From Palsa-504 sp963753195 (lineage in GTDB: Bacteria; Actinomycetota; Actinomycetes; Streptosporangiales; Streptosporangiaceae), in assembly GCA_963753195.1 (NCBI GenBank), contig CAVWBH010000009.1:372001-436000 (forward strand): a stretch of 64,000 nt of DNA, written 5' to 3'. Shown here one piece after another: positions 9,809-17,872 of the stretch. Made by a program: the position numbers and the translations under genes. Under the pieces are notes generated by a model. The model was given only the letters and a program-made list of their open reading frames with translations, was not told the origin of the DNA and made no database searches. Numbering within the stretch: the first letter of the stretch is position 1; every line of letters starts with the position of its first letter.

Positions 9809-10090
9809 GCGGGTTGCGGTTGCGGGCCAGGCCAGGTCCGAACACCGGAGATCAAGCGCAAGAGTGACGGAATCCTGCTCTCCACGCTCATCGTCGCCCC
9901 GACTTCCACCAGCGCGCAGGCGGCGATCTTCCGGCCGGAGATCGAGATGGACGGAACCCGGACCCGCGTGCTTGTCGACCAGATGCGCGAGGTCGACGCC
10001 AGCCGGCTGGGCGAGTTCGCCGGCCGCCTGGGCGCCACGGAGGCGGGAGAGGTCGACCAGGCCGTCCGGCTCATGCTCGGCGTTCTGTGA
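9809..10090 (+). pseudogene. MazF/PemK-type endoribonuclease remnant (C-terminal part)
   Basis: No start codon is present at a plausible N-terminus. From about 9848 the translation reads STLIVAPTSTSAQAAIFRPE, then TRVLVDQMREVDASRLGEFA, then a tail AVRLMLGVL. This is the MazF pattern from the second beta-strand block through the VDQ-R-VD-RL segment to the C-terminal helix. The first ~30 residues of a MazF (the RGEVWWVDF and RPVLVV region with the catalytic Arg) are missing, so it should be inactive. It is in the same reading frame as jetD, directly after the jetD TGA at 9806. Recognition is by eye. Confidence 0.7.
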
Positions 10091-10163
10091 ACGGCCCGGG
10101 TGCCCATCTGCGCCGATCAGCCCGGCGCCGGCGGAAAATGACCGACCGGCGGGTACTACGGCA

Positions 10164-11168
10164 CTAGCTGGCCGCCTCGGCTTCGAAGGCAGCTCGCAGG
10201 ACCTGCCACAACGGCTTGGTGCCGTAGGGCAGGCAGTCCTCGTAGTAGTACCACCAGAAATATCCGCCGGCGTAGTACGGGAGATGGATCGGGAGCCCGT
10301 AGTAATAGGTGAGCATCGACTTCGCGGTGCTCATGGTCCCGCTGGTGACCGGCTGGCTCAGCCCTATCTCGCCGAAGCCGAGCTGCGCCCGCGGGTACAG
10401 GGCATGCAGGGCCTGGAAATACGCGGTCCAGGTCCCGGCGCTCGGCCGGATGCCATCGCAGTCACCCTCGTAGTAGGACAGGAAGACATAGGTCAGCCCG
10501 GCTGCGACCGCTGGCGGGACGAACTTGCGGGTGAAGGTGATCGGGTCCAGCTCGGCGGGCCCGTCGCCGCATCCCGCGTTGTAGTAGAGCGTCAGGGCGG
10601 TGCGCCCGTGGCGGGCCGTCACCTCCTGGTAAGCGGTGATCAGCTTGGCTGCGACCTCCTGGTAGGGGCCCGTCCAGTTGCCGTTCACCTCGTTCCCGAT
10701 CTCCCAGATATCGATCTGGTCCCCGTAGGCCGCCAGGAACGACCTGACCCGCTCGCTGAACGCGGCGTGGCTGATGTGCGGCTCATCGGATGAGTCGAGG
10801 AGCTCACCCATCAGGTAGCTGACCGGGTGAAGTTCACTGATCGCGGTCTTGTAGTAGCCGACGGGCTGGGCCACGTCGAGGTAGATCCGGGTGACTGGCG
10901 TCTCGGGCAGATTCCGTGAGCTCGCCACGATCTGGCTCACGTTGCTGACGTCATCCACAGTCACCCCGTACAGCCTGCGCGGCAGCGCGCGCGGCGCGGT
11001 GAGCGGCGGCGAGGGAAGCTGCCGTGCCGCCGGGTCCATGGACGGCCCCGGCGGCGGGGTGGCCCGTGCGTTCCCGCCGGGCGCCGGCGCGCAGGCGCCG
11101 AGGCAGGCCACGAACGCGGCGGCCGCCGCCAGCTGGGCGGCCACCGAGAACCCTCGCATAGTGATCAT
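10164..11168 (-). CDS. Secreted lipoprotein with GH-A-like (beta/alpha)8 hydrolase fold
   Basis: The N-terminus has a basic start, an Ala-rich hydrophobic stretch and a lipobox-like LGAC at about residues 23-26, so the protein should be an anchored lipoprotein. After a Pro-rich linker, the body looks like a clan GH-A glycosidase. It has WEIGNEVNG, with the Asn-Glu pair typical of the acid/base, and later GFGEIGLS as the candidate nucleophile strand. Aromatic residues such as YYYGLPIHLPYY and YFWWYYYED suit a carbohydrate groove. It is the last gene of the exopolysaccharide operon read from 17180, 76 bp after the DUF2334 gene. A role in trimming or releasing the polymer is inferred; the GH family is not assigned. 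Confidence 0.65.
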   Translation of the reverse strand: MITMRGFSVAAQLAAAAAFVACLGACAPAPGGNARATPPPGPSMDPAARQLPSPPLTAPRALPRRLYGVTVDDVSNVSQIVASSRNLPETPVTRIYLDVAQPVGYYKTAISELHPVSYLMGELLDSSDEPHISHAAFSERVRSFLAAYGDQIDIWEIGNEVNGNWTGPYQEVAAKLITAYQEVTARHGRTALTLYYNAGCGDGPAELDPITFTRKFVPPAVAAGLTYVFLSYYEGDCDGIRPSAGTWTAYFQALHALYPRAQLGFGEIGLSQPVTSGTMSTAKSMLTYYYGLPIHLPYYAGGYFWWYYYEDCLPYGTKPLWQVLRAAFEAEAAS

Positions 11169-11244
11169 ATTCTCACGTTCGGTAACAGGCGCTCGCCCCG
11201 CCGGTGCCGGTCGATAGCGGCACCGGCCGGGCGGGGCCGTGGGG

Positions 11245-13251
11245 TCAGCCGGCCAGGCTGGTCGGGGCGACGAAGGTGTAGCCGAGGCTCTTGATCCCGG
11301 CGACGATCTGCTGCAGGTAGGTGAGCGAATAGGTGGGGTGGAAGAAGAAACTGGCCACCCCCTGGGTCACGGCCAGGTTCACCTGCGCGTTGTGGATGAT
11401 GTCCGCAGGTGTCCTGGGCGGGTTGTTGTTCGCCGTCGTTGGTTCGTAGTTGGCCAGGTTTTCCGGGATGATCTTCTCCCCGTAGACGTCGTGGGCCACG
11501 TAGGGGAAGAACTGGCCGAAGATCCGGCTGTAATCGAGCGGACTGCCGCTGAGCTGGCCGCTGACGAACAGTTCGCGCTCATAGCGGGTGGCGTAGACGC
11601 TGTCGATGCCGGCATAGTCAGCGGCCGACGCGAAGTAGTGCGGGGTTTCCCAGATCGCGGGCGCGGCCAGGCCCGCCTGGGTGAACAACGCCCGCCCGGC
11701 CGTGGCACGCCCGGCCGCCCACGTGCTCGAGTCCCCGGCCAGCGGGCCGGTCCAGATTACCCAGTCGGTGTTCTGGCAGGCTGAGTCGAACTGGTACGGC
11801 GGGGTCTGCGTCGTGGCGCACTGGGCCCGGTAGAACTCGGCATCGTCCCCGGTCACCCCGTTATAGGGGTTGGCGACGTTGGAGTACTGGTGGGTGTAGC
11901 CGTGCTCGATGATCGTGCCGCCCTTGGACTGCATGTACTTCAGCGCCGACACGACTGCAGGGGCCTGGGCCAGCGTGACCGTCTGAGGCTTGCCGCCGTT
12001 GTAGGAGCCGTTCGGGTCGGTGTACTCGGGGATGACCCCGACGCTGAACGGCACGTGCTGGCTGTACAGGTAGTCCGCGAACTGCCGGAGCACGGTCGGG
12101 TTCGCCGTGGGGTCGACGTCCTCGAGCCGGACCAGCCCCTGGTGGGTGGTTGCGGCGCCTGGCTCCAGCGCAGCGAACAGCAGGTCGGAGAACGCCACGT
12201 AGCGGTCGGACTCACTGATGTAGGAGAACGGGATCTCGCCCACGTAGGTCAGGTTGGACGACCTGATGGCCCACGGGAAGGTGGTCCCGGTGCTCTGGGC
12301 GATCGGCGCGCAGCTGGCGGTGCAGTTGGCCTGAGCCAGCACGGTCACCAGCGAGGCGGTGGTGATGTGGGGGGCGAGGATGTCGGCGCCGTTGCCGGCG
12401 TTGCGGCTGAACGTCTGGCCCTTGTAAGACACGGTCACCGGGTTGTCGGTGGTGTCGAGGTAGGAGTTGGACGGGTCCCAGCCGTATACGGCCCTGAAGG
12501 CCGTGTCGGCGGTGCTGCCTTCGGACCCGGTCAGCTGCCAGATGTTGCTGCCCGACCAGATCACCGGGTGCGTGGTGGACAGTACGTCGTTGAGGAAGGC
12601 GGCCGGGACAGGCTCGTTGTAGGTCGAGCCCAGGTAGATCGTGGCCGTGTAGTTGTTGACCTGGCCGGAGACGTAATTGGCGACGGGTTCGGCGGTCACC
12701 TTGCCGAAGTGGCTGGCCAGGTTGCCTGCCCCCATGGCGTACATCTGACCGAGCCATCCCCAGGTGCCGGTGGTGTCGTAGACGACCAGGGTCGTGGCGG
12801 AGCCGGAACCGCCCCAGGTCCGCGCCTGCGAGGGCGTGACCAGTGCCGCAGCGGTCACGGCGGCCGGAGCGGAGGCGCTGGCCGCAGCGGTCACCGCGGC
12901 CGGAGCCGACGCGCTGGTCGCCGCGGTCAGGTGGGCGCCCTGGCGGGCGTCGATGATGGCCTGCCGGGCCGACCCGCTCACCAGAGCGGTCGGCGCCTGG
13001 TAGCCCCGGGCCTGCTTGGGCAGGCCGGCGGGGGGCTTCGGTGGCGCTGGCAGAGCCGGGGTTCGGTCAGTGCTCAAGGGCGTGCGAGCGCCCGGCGTGG
13101 TGCTGGCGGCGGCCTGGCGCGGCGCGGCACTCGCGGGTACCGCGGTCAGGGCCAGCGGTATCGCTGACAGGGCCAGCGGTATCGCGGCGCCGACCGCGAC
13201 CGCGGACAGCAGCCGGGTTCGAAGACGTCGGTGGTGCATGTTCTTGTTCAC
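11245..13251 (-). CDS. Secreted DUF2334 protein (polysaccharide-deacetylase-like)
   Basis: A signal peptide with RRLRTRLLSAVAVG is followed by a hydrophobic core and ASA-AP, so the protein is exported. Residues about 25-130 are low-complexity Ala/Pro/Thr-rich. The body contains GLVRLEDVDPTANP, the acidic metal-site motif of DUF2334, then VPFSVGVIPEY, HGYTHQYSN and ETPHYFAS, as in the NodB-like deacetylase superfamily. GTG 13251 is preferred because AAGGAAAA lies just upstream; ATG 13239 and a longer frame to 13314 also exist. It lies between wecB and the GH-like lipoprotein on one transcript. By analogy with PgaB it may N-deacetylate an amino-sugar polymer. That role is inference. Confidence 0.75.
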   Translation of the reverse strand: MNKNMHHRRLRTRLLSAVAVGAAIPLALSAIPLALTAVPASAAPRQAAASTTPGARTPLSTDRTPALPAPPKPPAGLPKQARGYQAPTALVSGSARQAIIDARQGAHLTAATSASAPAAVTAAASASAPAAVTAAALVTPSQARTWGGSGSATTLVVYDTTGTWGWLGQMYAMGAGNLASHFGKVTAEPVANYVSGQVNNYTATIYLGSTYNEPVPAAFLNDVLSTTHPVIWSGSNIWQLTGSEGSTADTAFRAVYGWDPSNSYLDTTDNPVTVSYKGQTFSRNAGNGADILAPHITTASLVTVLAQANCTASCAPIAQSTGTTFPWAIRSSNLTYVGEIPFSYISESDRYVAFSDLLFAALEPGAATTHQGLVRLEDVDPTANPTVLRQFADYLYSQHVPFSVGVIPEYTDPNGSYNGGKPQTVTLAQAPAVVSALKYMQSKGGTIIEHGYTHQYSNVANPYNGVTGDDAEFYRAQCATTQTPPYQFDSACQNTDWVIWTGPLAGDSSTWAAGRATAGRALFTQAGLAAPAIWETPHYFASAADYAGIDSVYATRYERELFVSGQLSGSPLDYSRIFGQFFPYVAHDVYGEKIIPENLANYEPTTANNNPPRTPADIIHNAQVNLAVTQGVASFFFHPTYSLTYLQQIVAGIKSLGYTFVAPTSLAG

Positions 13252-13310
13252 TTTTCCTTGCCTTTCATGCGTTGCCTGGGGTTCGTGCGCCCGGGCCGGC
13301 TCGGCGTGCT

Positions 13311-14552
13311 TCACGCCACCGTCGACTCGGGGTAGTCGCGGGCGCCGGTCCGCCCGGGCATGCTGCCGAATTCGTCGGCGGCCGGGCCGAGTCCGAAGTG
13401 ATGCGCGATGGCGGCGACCGCGCGGTCGGCGGCCTGCCCGTCCCCGTAAGGGTTGACCGCGTTGGCCATGGCCGCATAGGCGGCGGGCTGGGTGAGCAGG
13501 CGGCCTACCGAGGTCACGATGAGGTCTTCGTCGGTGCCGACCAGGCGCACGGTCCCGGCGCGCACTGCCTCTGGCCGCTCTGTGGTTTCCCGCATGACCA
13601 GCACCGGCTTGCCCAGGCTCGGTCCTTCCTCCTGCACCCCGCCGCTATCGGTCAGGATGACGGCGGACCTGTTCATCAGCCTGGCGAACCCGCCGTAGGG
13701 CAGTGGCTCGGTGATCGTGACGTTCGGCAGGTCCCGGATGGCGGGCACGATCGCGTCCCTGACCAGCGGGTTGCGGTGGATGGGAAACACGATCCGCAGG
13801 TCGCTGTGCTGGTGCGCGATGCGAGCCAGCGCCCGGCCCACGGCGCGCAGCGGAGCCCCCCAGGACTCGCGCCGGTGCGCGGTGACCAGCAGCACCGGAG
13901 CGTCGGTGTCGTCCAGGCCGGCTAGCGCCGGATCACCGTAGTCGGGATGCTCATCGACGGCCCACAGCAGCGCGTCGATCACCGTGTTCCCGGTCACGAC
14001 CACCGAAGCCGGGTCCACGTTCTCGCCGAGCAGATTGGACTTGCTGGTGGCGGTCGGCGCCAGGTGGAGCGCGGCGAGCCTCGTCACGAGCCGCCGGTTG
14101 ATCTCCTCCGGGTAGGGCGAGTAGGCATCGCCCGTGCGCAGCCCCGCCTCCAGGTGAACGACGGGGATCTGCTCGTAGAAGGCGGCCAGCGCGGCGGCGA
14201 ACACGGTGGTCGTGTCTCCCTGGACGACCACCGCGTCCGGCTGCTCGTCGTGGAGCACCGACTGCACCCCGCGCAGCGCGCGGGTGGTGATGTCGGTGAG
14301 CGTCTGGCCTGGCTGGTGGATGTCCAGGTCGAATTCGGGCTTGATCCCGAAGAAATCGTTGACCTGGTCGAGCATGGACCGGTGCTGGGCTGTGACCGTG
14401 ACCAGCGGCGTGAAAAACGCCGACTCGTCGAGGGCCCTGATGAGCGGGGCCACCTTCACGGCCTCGGGCCTCGTCCCGTAGATCACCATGATCCGGCGGC
14501 GGGGGTAGGCCAGCGAGTACACGTTCGGCTGGTTCTGCTTTGGAGGCGCCAT
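13311..14552 (-). CDS. wecB: UDP-N-acetylglucosamine 2-epimerase (non-hydrolysing)
   Basis: Converts UDP-GlcNAc to UDP-ManNAc in the cytoplasm, supplying an amino-sugar donor. The family pattern is clear: MVIYGTRPEAVKVAPLI at the N-terminus, VVVQGDTTTVFAAALAAF, VHLEAGLRTGD, SPYPEEINRRL, VTAHRRESWG, FPIHRNP, then LTDSGGVQEEGPSLGKPVLV for UDP binding. The length of 413 aa is a little long because of an N-terminal Pro/Gln stretch; a start nearer RRRIMVIYG is possible. It follows the GT2 synthase gene by 28 bp, so the epimerase and polymerase are probably co-expressed. Confidence 0.93.
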   Translation of the reverse strand: MAPPKQNQPNVYSLAYPRRRIMVIYGTRPEAVKVAPLIRALDESAFFTPLVTVTAQHRSMLDQVNDFFGIKPEFDLDIHQPGQTLTDITTRALRGVQSVLHDEQPDAVVVQGDTTTVFAAALAAFYEQIPVVHLEAGLRTGDAYSPYPEEINRRLVTRLAALHLAPTATSKSNLLGENVDPASVVVTGNTVIDALLWAVDEHPDYGDPALAGLDDTDAPVLLVTAHRRESWGAPLRAVGRALARIAHQHSDLRIVFPIHRNPLVRDAIVPAIRDLPNVTITEPLPYGGFARLMNRSAVILTDSGGVQEEGPSLGKPVLVMRETTERPEAVRAGTVRLVGTDEDLIVTSVGRLLTQPAAYAAMANAVNPYGDGQAADRAVAAIAHHFGLGPAADEFGSMPGRTGARDYPESTVA

Positions 14553-14580
14553 CTGAACCTCTGCCTTTCTGCCTTGTGGG

Positions 14581-16929
14581 CTAGGGAGTGCGGCCGGCCT
14601 CGGAGCGGGACGCCTGCGGCGAGGCGGGTAGCTGGGTGATGCGGATGTGATCGAACTGCACCTGCGCGTCCTCGCTGTACATGCCGAAGGCGCCGGTCAG
14701 GTAGGGCCGTTCGGTGTCGGTGAACTGGGTGAGCTGGTGACCGTCGGCCGACACCGTGATCCGGTTGCCGACCTGGACGACCCCGACGGAGTGCGGGACG
14801 CCCACGCGGAACAGCGGTGTTGTCCCGGAGGCGAGGAAGCGCTCATCGCCGGGATAGGCGGGATCCTGCTTGGACAGCACCCAGCCGGTGGGCTTCAGGG
14901 TGAGCGCGTAAAAGCGCTGGTTCGAGGTGTAGTGCCACACCACCCAGCCGACTTCCCACGGGTTCGGGGCCCCCGCGGCGCCGCGGCGCAGCTGCTGTTG
15001 CGTACGGACGTTCAGCGTCGCGGCGAAGTCGCTGTAGGAGCCAGCGGAGATCACCAGCGCCGCGTGGGTGACATGCGGGGATTTGACCTGCGCCGGACGG
15101 AGGTCGACGGTCAGGTCCGGTCCGGAGCCCGCGATCGAGATGGAGCCGTAGCCGTCGAAGACAGGCAGCCACGGCCGTGCCGCGCCGTGCCCTGCGATGC
15201 CGGTTCCGGCGACGATCGAGCCAGCGGCGGCGAAGGCCAGGACCACGGCGGCGACCGCCACGAGCATGCGGCGCCGGGCCGGCCTTCCCGGCCGATCCGG
15301 CTGCGGCCCATCCGGCTCGGGCCCATCCGGCTCCGGCCGATCCGGCTGCGGCGCAGCGGGCATCGGCGCCCTGGGAAGCGGCGCCCCATGGAGCGACGCC
15401 CCGGGGAGCGACGCCCCGGGGAGCGGCGCCCGGGCGGACGGCACGCCAGGTGCCGACGGCAGTCCGCGGGCTCCGTTCCCGGCCGCGTTGGTTCCCCCGG
15501 CCAGGGCCGGGACCGCCTGCGGAAGGGCGACGGGGACCGGCAGCCGGGCGGGCTCGAGTGGCGGAGCTTCCGTTACCCGGTCGGTCTTAGCCCAGCCGGT
15601 GCGGCCGCGCAGTGTCCGGGCCACCGCCCACCATCCGGACGCGTACCACATCATGCTGTAGCAGACGTACAGGTGAGCGAGGCCGGCGGTCCGCAGCAGC
15701 CCGACGCCGTTGCTGCGTTCCCGGAGCCAGTACACGGAGCTGAAGGCCAACGCGGGGCCGAAAGTCAGGACGTAGGTCGACACGGCCCACCAGCCGAGCG
15801 GGTTGTGGCCTTCGGCCGCGCGCATCACGCTATTCACCAGGAAGAGCGCGAACGACACCGGCAGCAGCGAGGCGATGAGCAGGATCGCGGGGCTGGTCAG
15901 GTGATAGAGGAGGTCGGTGCCGGCCCGCCCCGGCACCCGGCGCAGGACGAGCGGGATCAGCTTCCAGGACTGCAGGTGCCCCTGGAACCAGCGGGTGCGC
16001 TGGCGGATCAGGCGCCGCAGTTCGACCACGCCCTGCTGGTGCACGGCTACCGACGGGCAGTACTCGTTGCGCCAGCCCGCGGCGATCAGCCGCACGCCGA
16101 GGTCGAGGTCCTCGGTGAGACTGCGCGCCCACGGAGACGGCCCCAGCGACATCATCGCCGACAGCCGCATGAACTGGCCGTTCCCGCCGAGGCCGACACT
16201 GCCAAGGTGCCGTCGGCCGCGCTGGAACACCTCGGTGTAGACGACGAATTCCATGTCCTGCATCCGTGCCAGCCGGCTCTGCTCGCGGTTGTTGATGCGG
16301 ACCCCGATCTGCACGGCGCCCACCACGGGATCGGCGAAGTACGGCCTGACCTGCTCGATGGACTGGGGGTCGAGCTGCCCGTCTGCGTCTACCACGACGA
16401 CGACGACGTTGTCCGGATCGCGGTCAGCCAGGCGCCCGCTGTCGAGCAGGTAGCGGATCCCGGCATTGAGCGCCTCGCCCTTGCCCTGCCGTGCCTGCGG
16501 CGGCTTGCGGCTGAGCAGCCAGACCCGCTCGCCCAGCACGTCGGACAGGATCTCGACGGTGCGGTCGTCTGAGCCGTCGTCGATGACCAGGACGCCGAAA
16601 TCGTCACCGGGGATGGACAGCAGCCGATGCAGGCTGTTGAGGATGACCTTCTCCTCGTTCAGGCAGGGCATCATGAACACGAAGAACGGGTCGCGGCCGA
16701 CCCGCGGAGGCAGCTGGCCCGGTCCAGCCGGCCTGGCGGGCCTGGCCGGCTGGGCCGCGGGCAGCGGTTCGCGGCTGTCGCGCGGGCCTGGTGGGTCCCG
16801 CCTGGACGCCGCGAGCATGGCCATCCCGTAGCCCACGCCGATCACGATCATCAGCAAGGACAGCAAGATCAGTGGCGTATCCCAGCGGCTGGTCAGCGCG
16901 GCTCCGGCGGCCTGGATCCAGGTCATCAC
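14581..16929 (-). CDS. Membrane GT2 polysaccharide synthase fused to a C-terminal LamG-like domain
   Basis: Processive family-2 glycosyltransferase, 782 aa. A first TM helix lies near residues 19-40. The catalytic domain (about 72-330) has VLVIDDGSDDRT, VVVVDADGQLDP, SLTEDLDLGVRL and RQRTRWFQGHL, the D, DxD, ED and Q/RxxRW motifs of cellulose/PNAG-type synthases. Several TM helices follow (about 345-470). A Pro/Ala/Asp-Gly linker with short repeats leads to another TM helix (MLVAVAAVVLAFAAAG). The last ~200 residues form a beta-sandwich resembling the concanavalin/LamG or DUF1080 fold, expected outside the cell. Start ATG overlaps the stop of the small upstream gene (ATGA). The appended sugar-binding-like module is unusual for a synthase. 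Confidence 0.85.
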   Translation of the reverse strand: MMTWIQAAGAALTSRWDTPLILLSLLMIVIGVGYGMAMLAASRRDPPGPRDSREPLPAAQPARPARPAGPGQLPPRVGRDPFFVFMMPCLNEEKVILNSLHRLLSIPGDDFGVLVIDDGSDDRTVEILSDVLGERVWLLSRKPPQARQGKGEALNAGIRYLLDSGRLADRDPDNVVVVVVDADGQLDPQSIEQVRPYFADPVVGAVQIGVRINNREQSRLARMQDMEFVVYTEVFQRGRRHLGSVGLGGNGQFMRLSAMMSLGPSPWARSLTEDLDLGVRLIAAGWRNEYCPSVAVHQQGVVELRRLIRQRTRWFQGHLQSWKLIPLVLRRVPGRAGTDLLYHLTSPAILLIASLLPVSFALFLVNSVMRAAEGHNPLGWWAVSTYVLTFGPALAFSSVYWLRERSNGVGLLRTAGLAHLYVCYSMMWYASGWWAVARTLRGRTGWAKTDRVTEAPPLEPARLPVPVALPQAVPALAGGTNAAGNGARGLPSAPGVPSARAPLPGASLPGASLHGAPLPRAPMPAAPQPDRPEPDGPEPDGPQPDRPGRPARRRMLVAVAAVVLAFAAAGSIVAGTGIAGHGAARPWLPVFDGYGSISIAGSGPDLTVDLRPAQVKSPHVTHAALVISAGSYSDFAATLNVRTQQQLRRGAAGAPNPWEVGWVVWHYTSNQRFYALTLKPTGWVLSKQDPAYPGDERFLASGTTPLFRVGVPHSVGVVQVGNRITVSADGHQLTQFTDTERPYLTGAFGMYSEDAQVQFDHIRITQLPASPQASRSEAGRTP

Positions 16930-17180
16930 GTGCCTCGCCGCGCGATCCCGGTATCGGCAGGAGCACCGATCTGGCTAGGGGCCGGAGCGGATTTGCCGTC
17001 GCGGGACCGCATCACGTACCCGGCCAGGGACAACCCGAGGAACGCCAGCAGATACATGCCGAAAAGGCCCCCAGCGGCATCCAGCATCAGCCGCGCCACG
17101 AACCACAGCACTCCCTCATGCGGGAGCGCCATGGCGGCGCCGAATGCGGCGGGGCTCGCCACGGCCGCGGAATAATTCAT
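16926..17180 (-). CDS. Small membrane protein, first gene of exopolysaccharide operon
   Basis: An 84-aa protein with one or two hydrophobic helices (LWFVARLMLDAAGG and MYLLAFLGLSLAGYVM) and a charged Ser/Pro-rich tail. I do not recognise a family. Its position directly before the GT2 synthase, with an ATGA overlap, and its size recall small accessory subunits of exopolysaccharide synthases such as PgaD. That parallel rests on context alone. Confidence 0.6.
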   Translation of the reverse strand: MNYSAAVASPAAFGAAMALPHEGVLWFVARLMLDAAGGLFGMYLLAFLGLSLAGYVMRSRDGKSAPAPSQIGAPADTGIARRGT

Positions 17181-17677
17181 TTCGGGCCTCCCAACACGAA
17201 CCCGTCGTCGTTCCCGAAGATGTCGTTCGGAGCTCTTCTGGCGGCAAGACCCGCAGCAATCCAGCTATGGGAAATCACAATTGATGCGACTTCATTACCC
17301 GCCGGAATCAACACTGCTGTCCGCGCTCACTGGTTCTTTTCTCATTTCCCTCAGGCTCAATATTCGGCTCAGCCTGGAGCAGGATGGTTATCCGTCAGGT
17401 TGCGGGAGGGTTGCGGCGGAAACTGTTTCTGGCGCGCGATAAATTTCTTTCCGATTTACCACCGGACTGCAACCAGATGGCAACCGGATAGCAACCGTGC
17501 AGGTGACGGCGGTGATAGGCCCGGAATGCGACGCTGCCCTATCGTCAAGCGAGCGCGGCCCCGCCGAGGCCGAGGACGCATCGAATCACCGGCAGCACGG
17601 CACTTGCTTGGGAGCCCGGTCCAGGGCTGCTTAGCCGCCCGCTGCTGGCCTGCCGCTTGATATGACGCCAGTTATGT
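17181..17677. other. Long non-coding leader/promoter region before the exopolysaccharide operon
   Basis: Roughly 500 bp with no convincing ORF on either strand and a visibly lower GC content at 17250-17460 than the flanking genes. Apart from the GGTTGC/GCAACC arrays I see no known riboswitch motif. It may encode a long 5' untranslated region for the operon that starts at 17180. Confidence 0.5.
17386..17496 (-). promoter_or_regulatory. Opposed arrays of 11-bp-spaced GGTTGC/GCAACC boxes upstream of the exopolysaccharide operon
   Basis: GCAACC starts at 17469, 17480 and 17491 (period 11). Its complement GGTTGC starts at 17398 and 17409 (period 11), with a degenerate GGTTAT at 17386. The two arrays face each other across an AT-rich stretch at 17437-17460, unusual in this GC-rich sequence. 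Direct repeats one helical turn apart are typical of OmpR/PhoB-family and SARP regulators. The site is about 220-310 bp upstream of the first operon gene (start 17180). It probably holds its promoter and operator. Confidence 0.55.
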
Positions 17678-17808
17678 GCCGTTATGCCCCGATTTCACAT
17701 TAAGGCATTTCGGGCGCCGACCATGATCATGGCCAGTTTTGGACTGTATTTCGCCATTCCTGGCCACGATCATGGAACAGCCCGGGCGGAGGGTGCTTTC
17801 CTTAAGTT
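17678..17808 (-). repeat. Dispersed hairpin element, copy A (3' of larC)
   Basis: Read on the minus strand it runs AACTTAAGGAAAGCACCCTC, then CGCCCGGG, a hairpin, GGTCGGCGCCCG, AATGCCTTAATGTGA and GGGGCATAACGGC. The same ordered blocks occur at 55282-55425. The hairpin arms are 17721-17736 (CCATGATCATGGCCAG) and 17760-17775, complementary except for one position. The element begins 65 bp beyond the larC stop, in the same orientation relative to the gene as copy B. It lacks a T-run, so it is not a classical terminator. It could be a MITE/REP-like element or a 3' RNA element. Confidence 0.7.
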
Positions 17809-17872
17809 CCTGGCCTTGCACGCCGGGCACTCGCTTCGGGCCTGGCTAAGCCGGGCGGATCCTGGCCGCTGG

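Noticed and set aside
11890..13167. 425-codon plus-strand ORF opposite the DUF2334 gene
   Set aside because: Translation is Gly/Val/Arg-rich noise, while the minus strand has a signal peptide and DUF2334 motifs.
15280..15430. Short GC-rich repeats in the GT2 gene as a regulatory array
   Set aside because: They encode the Pro/Asp/Gly linker of the synthase and are explained by low-complexity coding.
14647..16572. 641-codon plus-strand ORF opposite the GT2 synthase
   Set aside because: Shadow frame; the opposite strand carries all GT2 motifs.
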